Shown piece after piece: positions 43,214-51,268 of a stretch of DNA of 53,385 nucleotides. Below the pieces are notes generated by a model that did no database searches, had not been told where the DNA came from, and worked only from the letters and a program-made list of their open reading frames with translations. The stretch spans positions 1-53,385 of IMG/VR virus record IMGVR_UViG_3300034094_000156; one strand, 5' to 3'. How positions within the stretch are numbered: position 1 is the first letter of the stretch; every line of letters begins with the position of its first letter. The position numbers were made by a program, and so were the translations under genes. Origin of the DNA: a virus.

Positions 43214-43813
43214 TTAATGACCATCAGTTGCAACTTCTGCAAACTTGGCAAAAATAAATACGTGACCAATGAATTCTGTTGGTTGCATATTGTTGTGTGC
43301 TTGAGTAACACCACCAAGACCACCACCTGTTGCACCAGAAGTGAGTGTCGTTGTAACTTCATCAGCTGCTGTTGTTGATCCACCCTCAGCTGCAGCTATG
43401 TTTTGTGTTCCACTTGGAACTGGATTAACACTATGGGTATGACTTGGTATTTGATCAATGGTAAGTGTATGTGTTTCAGCACCTACTGTATCACCTAAAG
43501 ATCTAGCACTTAAACCAACACCTGTTCCAATTGCACCTAGAACGCGCCCTCGGCAATCTGGTAAATTGAATGTTGTTGATCCATCACCAGCACCAAATGC
43601 AGTTCCTATAACTGCAAAAAGATCTGCATAAGTTGTTCTTGATACAGCTGCACCAGCGCATCTCAACCATCCGTTGTGATCGTCTCCGATAACTGAATAT
43701 TTAATATCACCTACTTCTAATGGACGTAGATAGACCCATTCATTTCCTTGTTTATGTACTCTTACTGAACCAAATATTTTGGCTACATTTTTTGATTGTT
43801 CCCTTACTGACAT
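43214..43813 (-). CDS. Phage tail-collar domain protein
   Basis: 199 residues. The central block, VGDIKYSVIGDDHNGWLRCA, YADLFAVIGTAFGAGDGSTT and FNLPDCRGRVLGAIGTG, is the tail-collar (microcystin-dependent protein) domain of phage short tail fibres. The C-terminus has DQIPSHTHSV and QPTEFIGHVFIFAK, also typical. In phages this domain trimerises and connects fibres. Together with the fibre genes it supports virion surface assembly. G+C content is visibly higher than in the neighbours. Assignment of the domain is sure; the eukaryotic-virus role is inferred. Confidence 0.88.
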   Translation of the reverse strand: MSVREQSKNVAKIFGSVRVHKQGNEWVYLRPLEVGDIKYSVIGDDHNGWLRCAGAAVSRTTYADLFAVIGTAFGAGDGSTTFNLPDCRGRVLGAIGTGVGLSARSLGDTVGAETHTLTIDQIPSHTHSVNPVPSGTQNIAAAEGGSTTAADEVTTTLTSGATGGGLGGVTQAHNNMQPTEFIGHVFIFAKFAEVATDGH

Positions 43814-43940
43814 TTTGTTTTTTGTTTATACTATACGCCAATATTTTATATTTTCATATTTTTATCTTGAAATCAAACCATAAAATCAAGTAAAAAAGTT
43901 GCAAAATTTTGATTACAACGTGATTTTTAACAAATTTAGA

Positions 43941-46226
43941 TTATTCTTGAATCCTTTCTTTGTACAACGACGTAAGCATCGTCTGAAAATCAATCATATA
44001 TTGCTTTTTATCACAAACAAGACCATTAGTGAATTTTGTTCTTATATCATTTTTGAGTTTATAAAAGTAATCTGGATGATCTTGCTCCTTTTGGGCTAGA
44101 TCACTAATTTTAACAAATATATCATCTCGTTTTTTAACAACATATTCTGATAAACCACTGTTTTGTAAAATACTACAAGATACATTTTGAGGATGAAAAT
44201 AATACTCACTGTCATACAATGAAAACACTGGAACTCCCATATACAATGCCTCACATGTAGTTGTTGTACCAGAATACGGAAATGTATCTATTGCTATATC
44301 AACTTGATTATAAGTCAACAAGTGTTCATCGTGTGTCATTGTACACTCTAGTACACTAATTCTATCCCTTACACGTTTGTCAAATTTCGCAACAAAATCT
44401 ACTCTCACCTTTTTATTAATCAACGCCTTTGTTTTTAATATCAAACGCGTTTTTGGGATCTTGACAAGAATATCACTCAACAATTTAACAACACCATCTG
44501 TCATTTTATTTACACGATTGAAACACCCAATATTTATGAACCCATCCCTAGTACGCTTTGTTATATTGTGAGTTTCCATTGTCTTTTCACCACTATTGTT
44601 TATTATTTTAGGATCATAACACAAGAAACAATTAGGTAATGCTAGTAATCGTTCCGTATAAAATTTTTGTGACACAGAAAAATCACCATCGCATATGTTA
44701 TCTGTAATTCTATAATCCATTTCTTCTAAACCAGTTGTAAAAGGATAACCTATATATGTTATTTGTAGTGGACTTGGTTTCAATGCAAAAATATCTAAAC
44801 GATTGTAAGCTGTATGACCCGCTAAATCAAACAAGATATGAACTCGGTCATTGTAAATGAGATCACCTGCATCTTCTGCCGACAAGTTTTTTATCGTCTT
44901 AAATTTTAGATCTTTGTTGTACAACCCAGTATTTATAATACATTCTGAATAACACGTTACGTTAAAACGTGTTGTGTCAAAATTCTTCAAAAATGTACTA
45001 ATAAAAAAACTAACAGGATGATCCACAAAATCACCTGAAATAATACCAATATTAATCTTTGATGTTTTATAGAATTCATTAGTAAACTTATACCTTCCAT
45101 TACCCTTTTTATACAATCGGTTTACTAGTTTGTGTTGATTTGTGATATACATTTTATCCTGTAATTCGTCAAATAAATAATTCAAATTCATAATCTTGTT
45201 TTGAAACGGTAAAGCAAACTTGGGACACGTTTGCAATGATTTGTTATAATATTCAACTGATTTTTCATTATTACCATTGTAAGAATGCATATGACCCAAG
45301 TTTAAATACAATTCTGATAACAAAAATGTATGATCCGTAGATACAAATGCACGTTTATAATTATCGATACCACAATGATATGCACGTTCTGCTAAATCCG
45401 TTCTTCTCATCTCCGTGTATACTACACCTAATTGATTCTGAACATCTGGATCCTTTGGATCTATAAGTTCAGCTTTTAATAAGTAATGTAAAGCTTCAGG
45501 CCATTGTTTCAATGATCTATAAATACTTGAAATACCATTATAATTATTAATACGCAATTTCCTATTTTCTTCCCGTTCTCCATCTGTAGATTCCTTTGCA
45601 TTTTCTAACAACCCAAGACTTATTTTGTAATGAATCAAACTCAGTTCTACTCTGTTCATTCGTAAATGAATATAACCTAAATTGTAATGAATTGTGGGAT
45701 TATCTGCTACATAAATTAATGCCTCTTGCATATAAGACAAACAACTATTAAGATCATTTGCCATAGCACTCAAGTACGTGTAAATACTTGTTAATTGTTT
45801 TAAAGCCAACGGATCTTCATAACGAAATCTAAGTATCATTGAAAAACACCCAATAGCTTCACGAAATAATGTTTCACAATCTGCTGATGAAAATGTTGGA
45901 TGTTCTTTTCTTGTAGCCTCATTTTGACGTCGTAAAACTAGATCTTTTTGAATTTCAGTCTCAACATAAGATTTCAATAATGTACCCATTGTGAAATAAC
46001 TGTCATAATAAATTTGTTCAGGTATTTCTGGTTGACTGTCAATTAATAAGTAGTCTCTAATATCTATACTACTTGTAAATTTCCTCAATAATTCAACTGC
46101 ATCCATTCTAAATTTCTGAACCTTTTGTTGATCTTTTGCCTCAATAGACAATGATACGTTCAAATTCACTCGTTCCAAAAGTTTTCTGTAATTTTTTCTA
46201 ACAGATTCCTTTGTGTCGAAATTCAT
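43941..46226 (-). CDS. O-GlcNAc-transferase-like TPR glycosyltransferase (GT41)
   Basis: 761 residues. The N-terminal ~370 residues hold about six to eight TPR units (IHYNLGYIHLRMNRVELSLI, QNQLGVVYTEMRRTDLAERA and YLNLGHMHSYNGNNEKSVEY). The catalytic half has IISGDFVDHPVSFFISTFL (the His-Pro site), ILFDLAGHTAYNRLDIFALK, PLQITYIGYPFTTGLEEMDY and TFPYSGTTTTCEALYMGVPV. All are hallmarks of OGT/SPINDLY. GT41 adds GlcNAc or fucose to Ser/Thr of cytosolic proteins. Substrates could be viral Ser/Thr-rich proteins or host regulators. Same length class as plant and protist SPY. Donor sugar not decided. Confidence 0.88.
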   Translation of the reverse strand: MNFDTKESVRKNYRKLLERVNLNVSLSIEAKDQQKVQKFRMDAVELLRKFTSSIDIRDYLLIDSQPEIPEQIYYDSYFTMGTLLKSYVETEIQKDLVLRRQNEATRKEHPTFSSADCETLFREAIGCFSMILRFRYEDPLALKQLTSIYTYLSAMANDLNSCLSYMQEALIYVADNPTIHYNLGYIHLRMNRVELSLIHYKISLGLLENAKESTDGEREENRKLRINNYNGISSIYRSLKQWPEALHYLLKAELIDPKDPDVQNQLGVVYTEMRRTDLAERAYHCGIDNYKRAFVSTDHTFLLSELYLNLGHMHSYNGNNEKSVEYYNKSLQTCPKFALPFQNKIMNLNYLFDELQDKMYITNQHKLVNRLYKKGNGRYKFTNEFYKTSKINIGIISGDFVDHPVSFFISTFLKNFDTTRFNVTCYSECIINTGLYNKDLKFKTIKNLSAEDAGDLIYNDRVHILFDLAGHTAYNRLDIFALKPSPLQITYIGYPFTTGLEEMDYRITDNICDGDFSVSQKFYTERLLALPNCFLCYDPKIINNSGEKTMETHNITKRTRDGFINIGCFNRVNKMTDGVVKLLSDILVKIPKTRLILKTKALINKKVRVDFVAKFDKRVRDRISVLECTMTHDEHLLTYNQVDIAIDTFPYSGTTTTCEALYMGVPVFSLYDSEYYFHPQNVSCSILQNSGLSEYVVKKRDDIFVKISDLAQKEQDHPDYFYKLKNDIRTKFTNGLVCDKKQYMIDFQTMLTSLYKERIQE

Positions 46227-46317
46227 AAGTCTTTTATGTATATCAGTCTTTACCTTTAAACTAAATTAACGACATTTAAATTAACACCATTTACTTTTTT
46301 TCTACGGTTATTATAAA

Positions 46318-46821
46318 ATGGAGTTTGACTTTACAAATCATGATATAAATACACCAGAATTTACATTATCTGGAAAATTTTTACCTGGGCGTTTAGTAGA
46401 CATTACAGATGGAGATAGTATAGTAGTTGTTTTACCGATTTTCGATAATTATTATAAATATCACGTACGTATTAACGGTATCGATACGTGTGAAATGAAA
46501 AGTAAAAATGAAAAGAATAAAAAACTTGCACTAACTGCGCGTTGTGAAGTGTTAAAACTTGTTACAAATCAAGAATATAATATAAATATAAGTAAAGCAG
46601 ATGTAAAGGATGCCTTAAACAAAAATATTTATATAGTTTACTTGCAATGCAAAGACTTTGACAAATATGGTCGTCTTTTAGCAGATGTATTCATTGATAA
46701 TAAAATGATTGTATCGATATCTAAACATTTGATTGATAAGAAATTAGCATACGTTTACACAGGAGATACAAAACTCACAGAAGAACAACAAATTGAAATA
46801 ATGTCCGACAATGAACATTAA
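46318..46821 (+). CDS. Thermonuclease-like (SNase) protein
   Basis: 167 residues. The OB-fold start VDITDGDSIVVV matches VxDGDT, the DGD metal site. YKYHVRINGIDTCEMK matches the VRLxGIDxPE block, and YLQCKDFDKYGRLLADVFID matches DKYGRLLA. Catalytic residues expected in active nuclease: Arg in HVRINGID and Arg in KYGRLL are present. The usual Pro-Glu is replaced by Cys-Glu. A Ca-dependent DNA/RNA nuclease is likely. A T-tract/TCTA/TATAA element lies before the start, suggesting late expression and perhaps packaging. Confidence 0.82.
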   Translation: MEFDFTNHDINTPEFTLSGKFLPGRLVDITDGDSIVVVLPIFDNYYKYHVRINGIDTCEMKSKNEKNKKLALTARCEVLKLVTNQEYNINISKADVKDALNKNIYIVYLQCKDFDKYGRLLADVFIDNKMIVSISKHLIDKKLAYVYTGDTKLTEEQQIEIMSDNEH

Positions 46822-46909
46822 AGGCATAATACATAATTAACAAAAATCACATTTTATCAAGTAAAAATTAAACCATAATTAGTCTAATTTTTACCAGATT
46901 TTAATTTCT

Positions 46910-49075
46910 ATGTACATTATAGAAGATTTAAACAAAAGTGCGTTTAAAATGAATTTTCTAAGTAGAATCGATAAGGATATAACTCTTCTTTTAGACAATT
47001 TACCAGTTGGTATAATACGATTCAATGATAAGCGACGTTGTATTTATGTAAACAAGTTTGTTATAAATTTACTAGGTCTAGATATTTCAAAACCGTTAGA
47101 TGACATATCTTCTATATATGTAAACGCTGTTCATAAAGATGATCGACAAAATGAAATAGATACTTGTTACAATTTCATGTCTAGTCTTAATGAATGCAAC
47201 ACAACTATTCGAATATTCAATAAACAATTAAATGAATATAGATGGATGACTAATAAAAGGACTGTTGTTAAATCACATAATACTATAAACTCACATGAAT
47301 CTAACATCCTTTCGTTCATGTATACTTTACAAGATGTAAATGAAAACAAACTATTGGAAATTCAATTAAGAAACGAAACTGTACGCGCCGAACAAGCCTA
47401 CAATCATAAATCGATTTTCTTAGCAAATATGTCACATGAAATTAGAACTCCATTAAATGGAATCATAGGTATGTTGACACTATTAGAAGACACAAAGCTA
47501 ACTACTGATCAACAAGATTATATCTCAATGGTCAAAGAATGTTCATACAATTTAATGACTATAATAAATGATATACTTGACTATTCTAAACTTGAAGTAG
47601 GGAAAATAACACTAGACATGAAGTCTATGAGCTTACGAGAATGTATAGAAAGCACAAATGATATAGTATTGTCTAAAATATATGAAAGATCATTGGAATA
47701 TACTTATAACATAGACACTAATATCCCAGAATACATTTATGGTGATCCAAATCGTATCAAACAAATCCTGCTAAATTTATTAAGTAATTCGATAAAATTT
47801 ACAGATCGTGGTAATATAATGATTAATGTTGAAATTCTTAAAAAAGAAGATTTTGAATTAGTCAAAGCGTTATATTCAGATTCTTCTGAAGATTATCTAT
47901 TGGAACACTCACTTGAAAGTGAAAATACCTATGTAAACAAACTATACTTGCGTTTTGATATAACTGATACTGGATGTGGCATTGATATACGTGACACAGA
48001 AAAATTATTTAAATCATTTAGTCAAGTCGATAATCAAATTACTTCAAAAGTATATCAAGGTACAGGTCTAGGATTAGCAATAAGTAAAGAATTAGTTGAA
48101 TTAATGGGAGGTTTCGTTTGGTTGGACTGGAGTGAAGTAAACAAAGGTTCGCGCTTTTCCTTTGTTTTACCAACAATCGAATGTAATCCTAAAAATTCAA
48201 CATGTGAAACAAATGATTCTGTCTTACAAAATGCAAATGTTTTAATAGTCGATGATAACTTACACAATCGTATCAGTTTAACTGCAATGATTACTAAATG
48301 GGGAATGAAACCACACGTTTTTAGTAACGGAGAAGAAGCCCTTCACTTTACACGTCTGACTAAATTCGATATAGGTCTTATCGATATTTGTATGCCAAAA
48401 ATAGATGGACCAACATTTGCCGCAAAATTGCGTGAACAAAATGAATTCAATAACCGAGAATTCCCCCTTGTAGCGTTAAGCAGTTTAGGTGATAAAATGG
48501 CATCCAAATCAAAATATTTTAAAACACATCTTATTAAACCCATTAAAGAATCAAAACTCAAAAAAGTATGCATTGATTTATTGCAAAAACGAAACTATAA
48601 TACTACACCATCTTCAACTACACCACCTCCAAAACTATCATTAGACAAGTACATTGATCAAAATAACTTGACAGAAATCAAATCAAATGTCAGAATCCTA
48701 TTAGCCGAAGACGTCTATATTAACCAAAAAGTTGTTATCAGTTTCCTAAATAAATTAGGGTATGATAATATCCAAGTCGTTGATAATGGCCAACAATGCC
48801 TCGATATGGCTAAAAATAACGAGTTTGATGTAATATTACTTGACATCAGAATGCCCGTTATGAATGGCGAAGTTGTTTTACAAGAACTAAACAAGTATTT
48901 TTCTTCATCTAATAAAACTCGACCTCACATAGTCGCTGTAACTGCATATTGTTTACGAGAAGATAAGGAAAAGTACCTTAATATGGGATTTGATGATTAT
49001 ATACCTAAACCCATAACAATAAACGAACTCAAGCGATGTTTAAATGGTTTTATTGAAAGTTTACTTGCTAATTAA
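46910..49075 (+). CDS. Hybrid sensor histidine kinase with two receiver domains
   Basis: 721 residues. A PAS-like sensor (~25-155, LPVGIIRFNDKRRCIYVNKF) is followed by HisKA with His176 in FLANMSHEIRTPLNGIIGML. The ATPase domain has the N box (QILLNLLSNSIKFTD), G1 DTGCGID and G2 GTGLGLAISKELV. Two receivers follow: the first with Asp492 (LIDICMPKIDG), the second with Asp645 (ILLDIRMPVMNG). There is no membrane segment, so it is a soluble phosphorelay enzyme sensing a cytosolic signal. Both receiver Asp and the His are intact, so it should be active. EsV-1, a brown-algal virus, also encodes hybrid kinases. It may hijack host phosphorelay signalling (inference). Confidence 0.92.
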   Translation: MYIIEDLNKSAFKMNFLSRIDKDITLLLDNLPVGIIRFNDKRRCIYVNKFVINLLGLDISKPLDDISSIYVNAVHKDDRQNEIDTCYNFMSSLNECNTTIRIFNKQLNEYRWMTNKRTVVKSHNTINSHESNILSFMYTLQDVNENKLLEIQLRNETVRAEQAYNHKSIFLANMSHEIRTPLNGIIGMLTLLEDTKLTTDQQDYISMVKECSYNLMTIINDILDYSKLEVGKITLDMKSMSLRECIESTNDIVLSKIYERSLEYTYNIDTNIPEYIYGDPNRIKQILLNLLSNSIKFTDRGNIMINVEILKKEDFELVKALYSDSSEDYLLEHSLESENTYVNKLYLRFDITDTGCGIDIRDTEKLFKSFSQVDNQITSKVYQGTGLGLAISKELVELMGGFVWLDWSEVNKGSRFSFVLPTIECNPKNSTCETNDSVLQNANVLIVDDNLHNRISLTAMITKWGMKPHVFSNGEEALHFTRLTKFDIGLIDICMPKIDGPTFAAKLREQNEFNNREFPLVALSSLGDKMASKSKYFKTHLIKPIKESKLKKVCIDLLQKRNYNTTPSSTTPPPKLSLDKYIDQNNLTEIKSNVRILLAEDVYINQKVVISFLNKLGYDNIQVVDNGQQCLDMAKNNEFDVILLDIRMPVMNGEVVLQELNKYFSSSNKTRPHIVAVTAYCLREDKEKYLNMGFDDYIPKPITINELKRCLNGFIESLLAN

Positions 49076-49284
49076 TATAAGCTATCATATACAGGTTCCT
49101 TTTCAGAATCAAGTGTGTATTCTAATACCGACCACTTTTTTACATTTAAACTATTACACATTTTTTCAATATTTTCAACACACAACTTTCTATCACTAAA
49201 AATGTTTCCATATTTTGTTCTAACACTACCATACCCACTATTAGAACCTATAAAGTGTTCAATAACACCTTGATATACCAACAT
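49072..49284 (-). CDS. Unrecognised 70-residue protein
   Basis: The protein starts MLVYQGVIEHFIGSNSGYG and has a central NIFSDRKLCVENIEKMC and a late NVKKWSVLEY. It looks like a small folded strand-helix protein. No known family recognised. It overlaps the 3' end of the histidine-kinase gene by 4 bases. Upstream lie repeats of ATAAACTTAAAATTTTAAAT. Short, but composition and start are sensible. Confidence 0.5.
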   Translation of the reverse strand: MLVYQGVIEHFIGSNSGYGSVRTKYGNIFSDRKLCVENIEKMCNSLNVKKWSVLEYTLDSEKEPVYDSLY

Positions 49285-49292
49285 TTAAATAA

Positions 49293-49365
49293 GTATAAAC
49301 TTAAATTTTAAATAAGATAAACTTAAAATTTTAAATAAGATAAACTTAAAATTTTAAATAAGTTA
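49293..49365. repeat. Three AT-rich direct repeats
   Basis: Three copies of about 23 bases, ATAAACTTAAAATTTTAAAT plus AAG, just upstream of the 70-residue gene start. They may affect its promoter. Confidence 0.65.
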
Positions 49366-49430
49366 GGTACAAATGTAATCGATAAGACTACCAAATTAGA
49401 AAAAGAATTTTATTAATGATGAGTAGCACT

Positions 49431-49733
49431 TTACAATTGTAAATAGGTTACAATTTTTTTCACTTGATCTTCAGATAAAAACATTCCCCACTTGTCCCTT
49501 TGACCTAATTTTGTCGCCGTATGCTCAAATATAACTGTAAGATACGGATGATCTTCATCATCAAAATCTTCCAAAAAGTCTCGGACTAGAAACAATTTAT
49601 ATTCATCTTGTTCTCTTTTTAAATCCAAATTTTTTATAATTTTCATAGCCTGATGTTGAGATAAAAATATGCCATTATTTGTTTGATTATCATAATTGTT
49701 TGTCATATTGTTTGTCATATCTTCCATTCGCAT
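49431..49733 (-). CDS. Small early-type protein with duplicated motif
   Basis: 100 residues. An Asn-rich head (MTNNMTNNYDNQTNN) precedes GIFLSQHQAMKIIKNLDL. Near the end GMFLSEDQVKKIVTYLQL is clearly an internal repeat of it: G-(I/M)-F-L-S-(Q/E)-x-Q-x-x-K-I-(I/V)-x-x-L-(D/Q)-L. The middle holds acidic and strand-like sequence (FLEDFDDEDHPYLTVIFEH). An early-promoter word sits 24 bases upstream. Not a known family; the repeated motif may be a small interaction helix. Confidence 0.62.
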   Translation of the reverse strand: MRMEDMTNNMTNNYDNQTNNGIFLSQHQAMKIIKNLDLKREQDEYKLFLVRDFLEDFDDEDHPYLTVIFEHTATKLGQRDKWGMFLSEDQVKKIVTYLQL

Positions 49734-49757
49734 TATTTATAGAAATTCCAACTATAA

Positions 49758-49767
49758 TTCAATTTTT
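49758..49767 (-). promoter_or_regulatory. Early promoter motif (AAAAATTGAA)
   Basis: Minus-strand copy 24 bases before ATG 49733. Confidence 0.65.
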
Positions 49768-49781
49768 ATACAAGTATGACT

Positions 49782-51206
49782 TTATTTAATTTTACACACA
49801 GTTTCGTTTTCAATTCGATTCACAAATTCAAGTAATTTTTGATTTACTGTTATTTTCTTAGGATTTAATGATTTCAAATAAAGCCCAGATAAAGATCTAA
49901 CTCGACTCAAAGCAACATAGACCATATGATTACAAAAACAGTCTGAAAGATCCAATACAGCATTATCCAGTGACAGACTTTGAGATTTGTGAATAGTAAT
50001 GCTGTAAGCCAACATTAATGGAATTTGTTGACATACAACTTTAGATCCATCCAATTCCAATTCCCACTCAGTTCTATTAATAATCTGAGTAACACCATTG
50101 TCAAAACAAACTCGTACAGCATCTGTGAATAAATCTTCTACAGTACCAATAGATCCATTCACTAGTCCATTTGTAACATCCAAATTTTTAATTAATAACA
50201 CTCTACAACCCTTTCTTAAAGAAAACGCTTCAATTCCCTTTTGAACAAATTGTGATTGCAAGTCCTTTTGTAATAATTCACACGTTTCTTGATCACCTGT
50301 TTTGACATATACTGTTTCATAATGAAACTCCTGTGAGTTGATAGATCCCAACTGCGTGCTATTAATTTGCTGAGCTTTCCAATTACTACTAACTAAATGA
50401 ACCATTTCTGGATGACTTTCTCCCTTTTTTAATAAGCGTCGATTTAGTTCAGCAATGTCCTTTTCTGTTTGTTGACCTCTTCTAATTCTCATCAAAATAT
50501 CAATATAACTATTGTCAGAACGTTGACGGAAATTTTCCTTAAGAATCAAGGTAGATTCTTTAAAAACGTTATTAAAAAGTTCACTTTCAATAACTAAACG
50601 ATTATCTGCTTTTGGATTAGTAAATACTGTTTCTAATTGTAAAAAGTCACCTGTTAAAACTAGTTGTACACCACCAAAAGGACGTCTTGAACGTTTTAAA
50701 GTTTGAAAAATAATGTGAATCTTTTCAAACACAGCTGCTGACATCATACTTATTTCATCAATAACCAGAATATCAGTTCTACGAATACGATCCTTGATAC
50801 CAATTTTATAACGTAAACGCTTTAATAAAACTTCAACTGAATGTTCGGCTGTACCAATACCCATAAAACTATTAATTGTAATTCCACCAATGTTATAAGC
50901 TGAAATTCCTGTTGTAGACGTAATATACATAGTTTTAGTTGGTTCTTCTCGTTTTATATATTTGTAAAATTCTTTTACTAAACGAGATTTTCCAGTACCT
51001 GCACTTCCCAAAATTAAAACGGATTCTCCTTCACGAAATTTTTCAAAAGCTCTTTTTTGCGAGTCAGATAAATCAACATTGTATTCTGTAGGAATAGACA
51101 TACCAGTTTCTCGATTATGATCAACTAATAAATCTCGAATTTTATCCAACATACTATCAGCAAATGCTGCATCTGATTCTTCACGACTTTTGTTATACAA
51201 AGACAT
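49782..51206 (-). CDS. Pif1/RRM3-type DNA helicase
   Basis: 474 residues. Walker A GSAGTGKSRLVKEF is near residue 67. Motif Ia-like ITSTTGISAYNIGG follows, then Walker B ILVIDEISMM and motif III FGGVQLVLTGDFLQL. Motif V/VI-type AYSITIHKSQSLSLDNAVLD and MVYVALSRVRSLSGLYLKSL complete it. This is the full SF1B set of the Pif1/RecD2 group, which unwinds 5'-3' DNA and resolves G4 or recombination structures. KSQS replaces the more usual KSQG. Many Imitervirales encode one. Likely used in replication or recombination. Confidence 0.9.
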   Translation of the reverse strand: MSLYNKSREESDAAFADSMLDKIRDLLVDHNRETGMSIPTEYNVDLSDSQKRAFEKFREGESVLILGSAGTGKSRLVKEFYKYIKREEPTKTMYITSTTGISAYNIGGITINSFMGIGTAEHSVEVLLKRLRYKIGIKDRIRRTDILVIDEISMMSAAVFEKIHIIFQTLKRSRRPFGGVQLVLTGDFLQLETVFTNPKADNRLVIESELFNNVFKESTLILKENFRQRSDNSYIDILMRIRRGQQTEKDIAELNRRLLKKGESHPEMVHLVSSNWKAQQINSTQLGSINSQEFHYETVYVKTGDQETCELLQKDLQSQFVQKGIEAFSLRKGCRVLLIKNLDVTNGLVNGSIGTVEDLFTDAVRVCFDNGVTQIINRTEWELELDGSKVVCQQIPLMLAYSITIHKSQSLSLDNAVLDLSDCFCNHMVYVALSRVRSLSGLYLKSLNPKKITVNQKLLEFVNRIENETVCKIK

Positions 51207-51268
51207 CTGTAGTCTTTTAAATAAACCATTTATTATTCATTTTTTTACGAATAGTAAATACAAGATAA

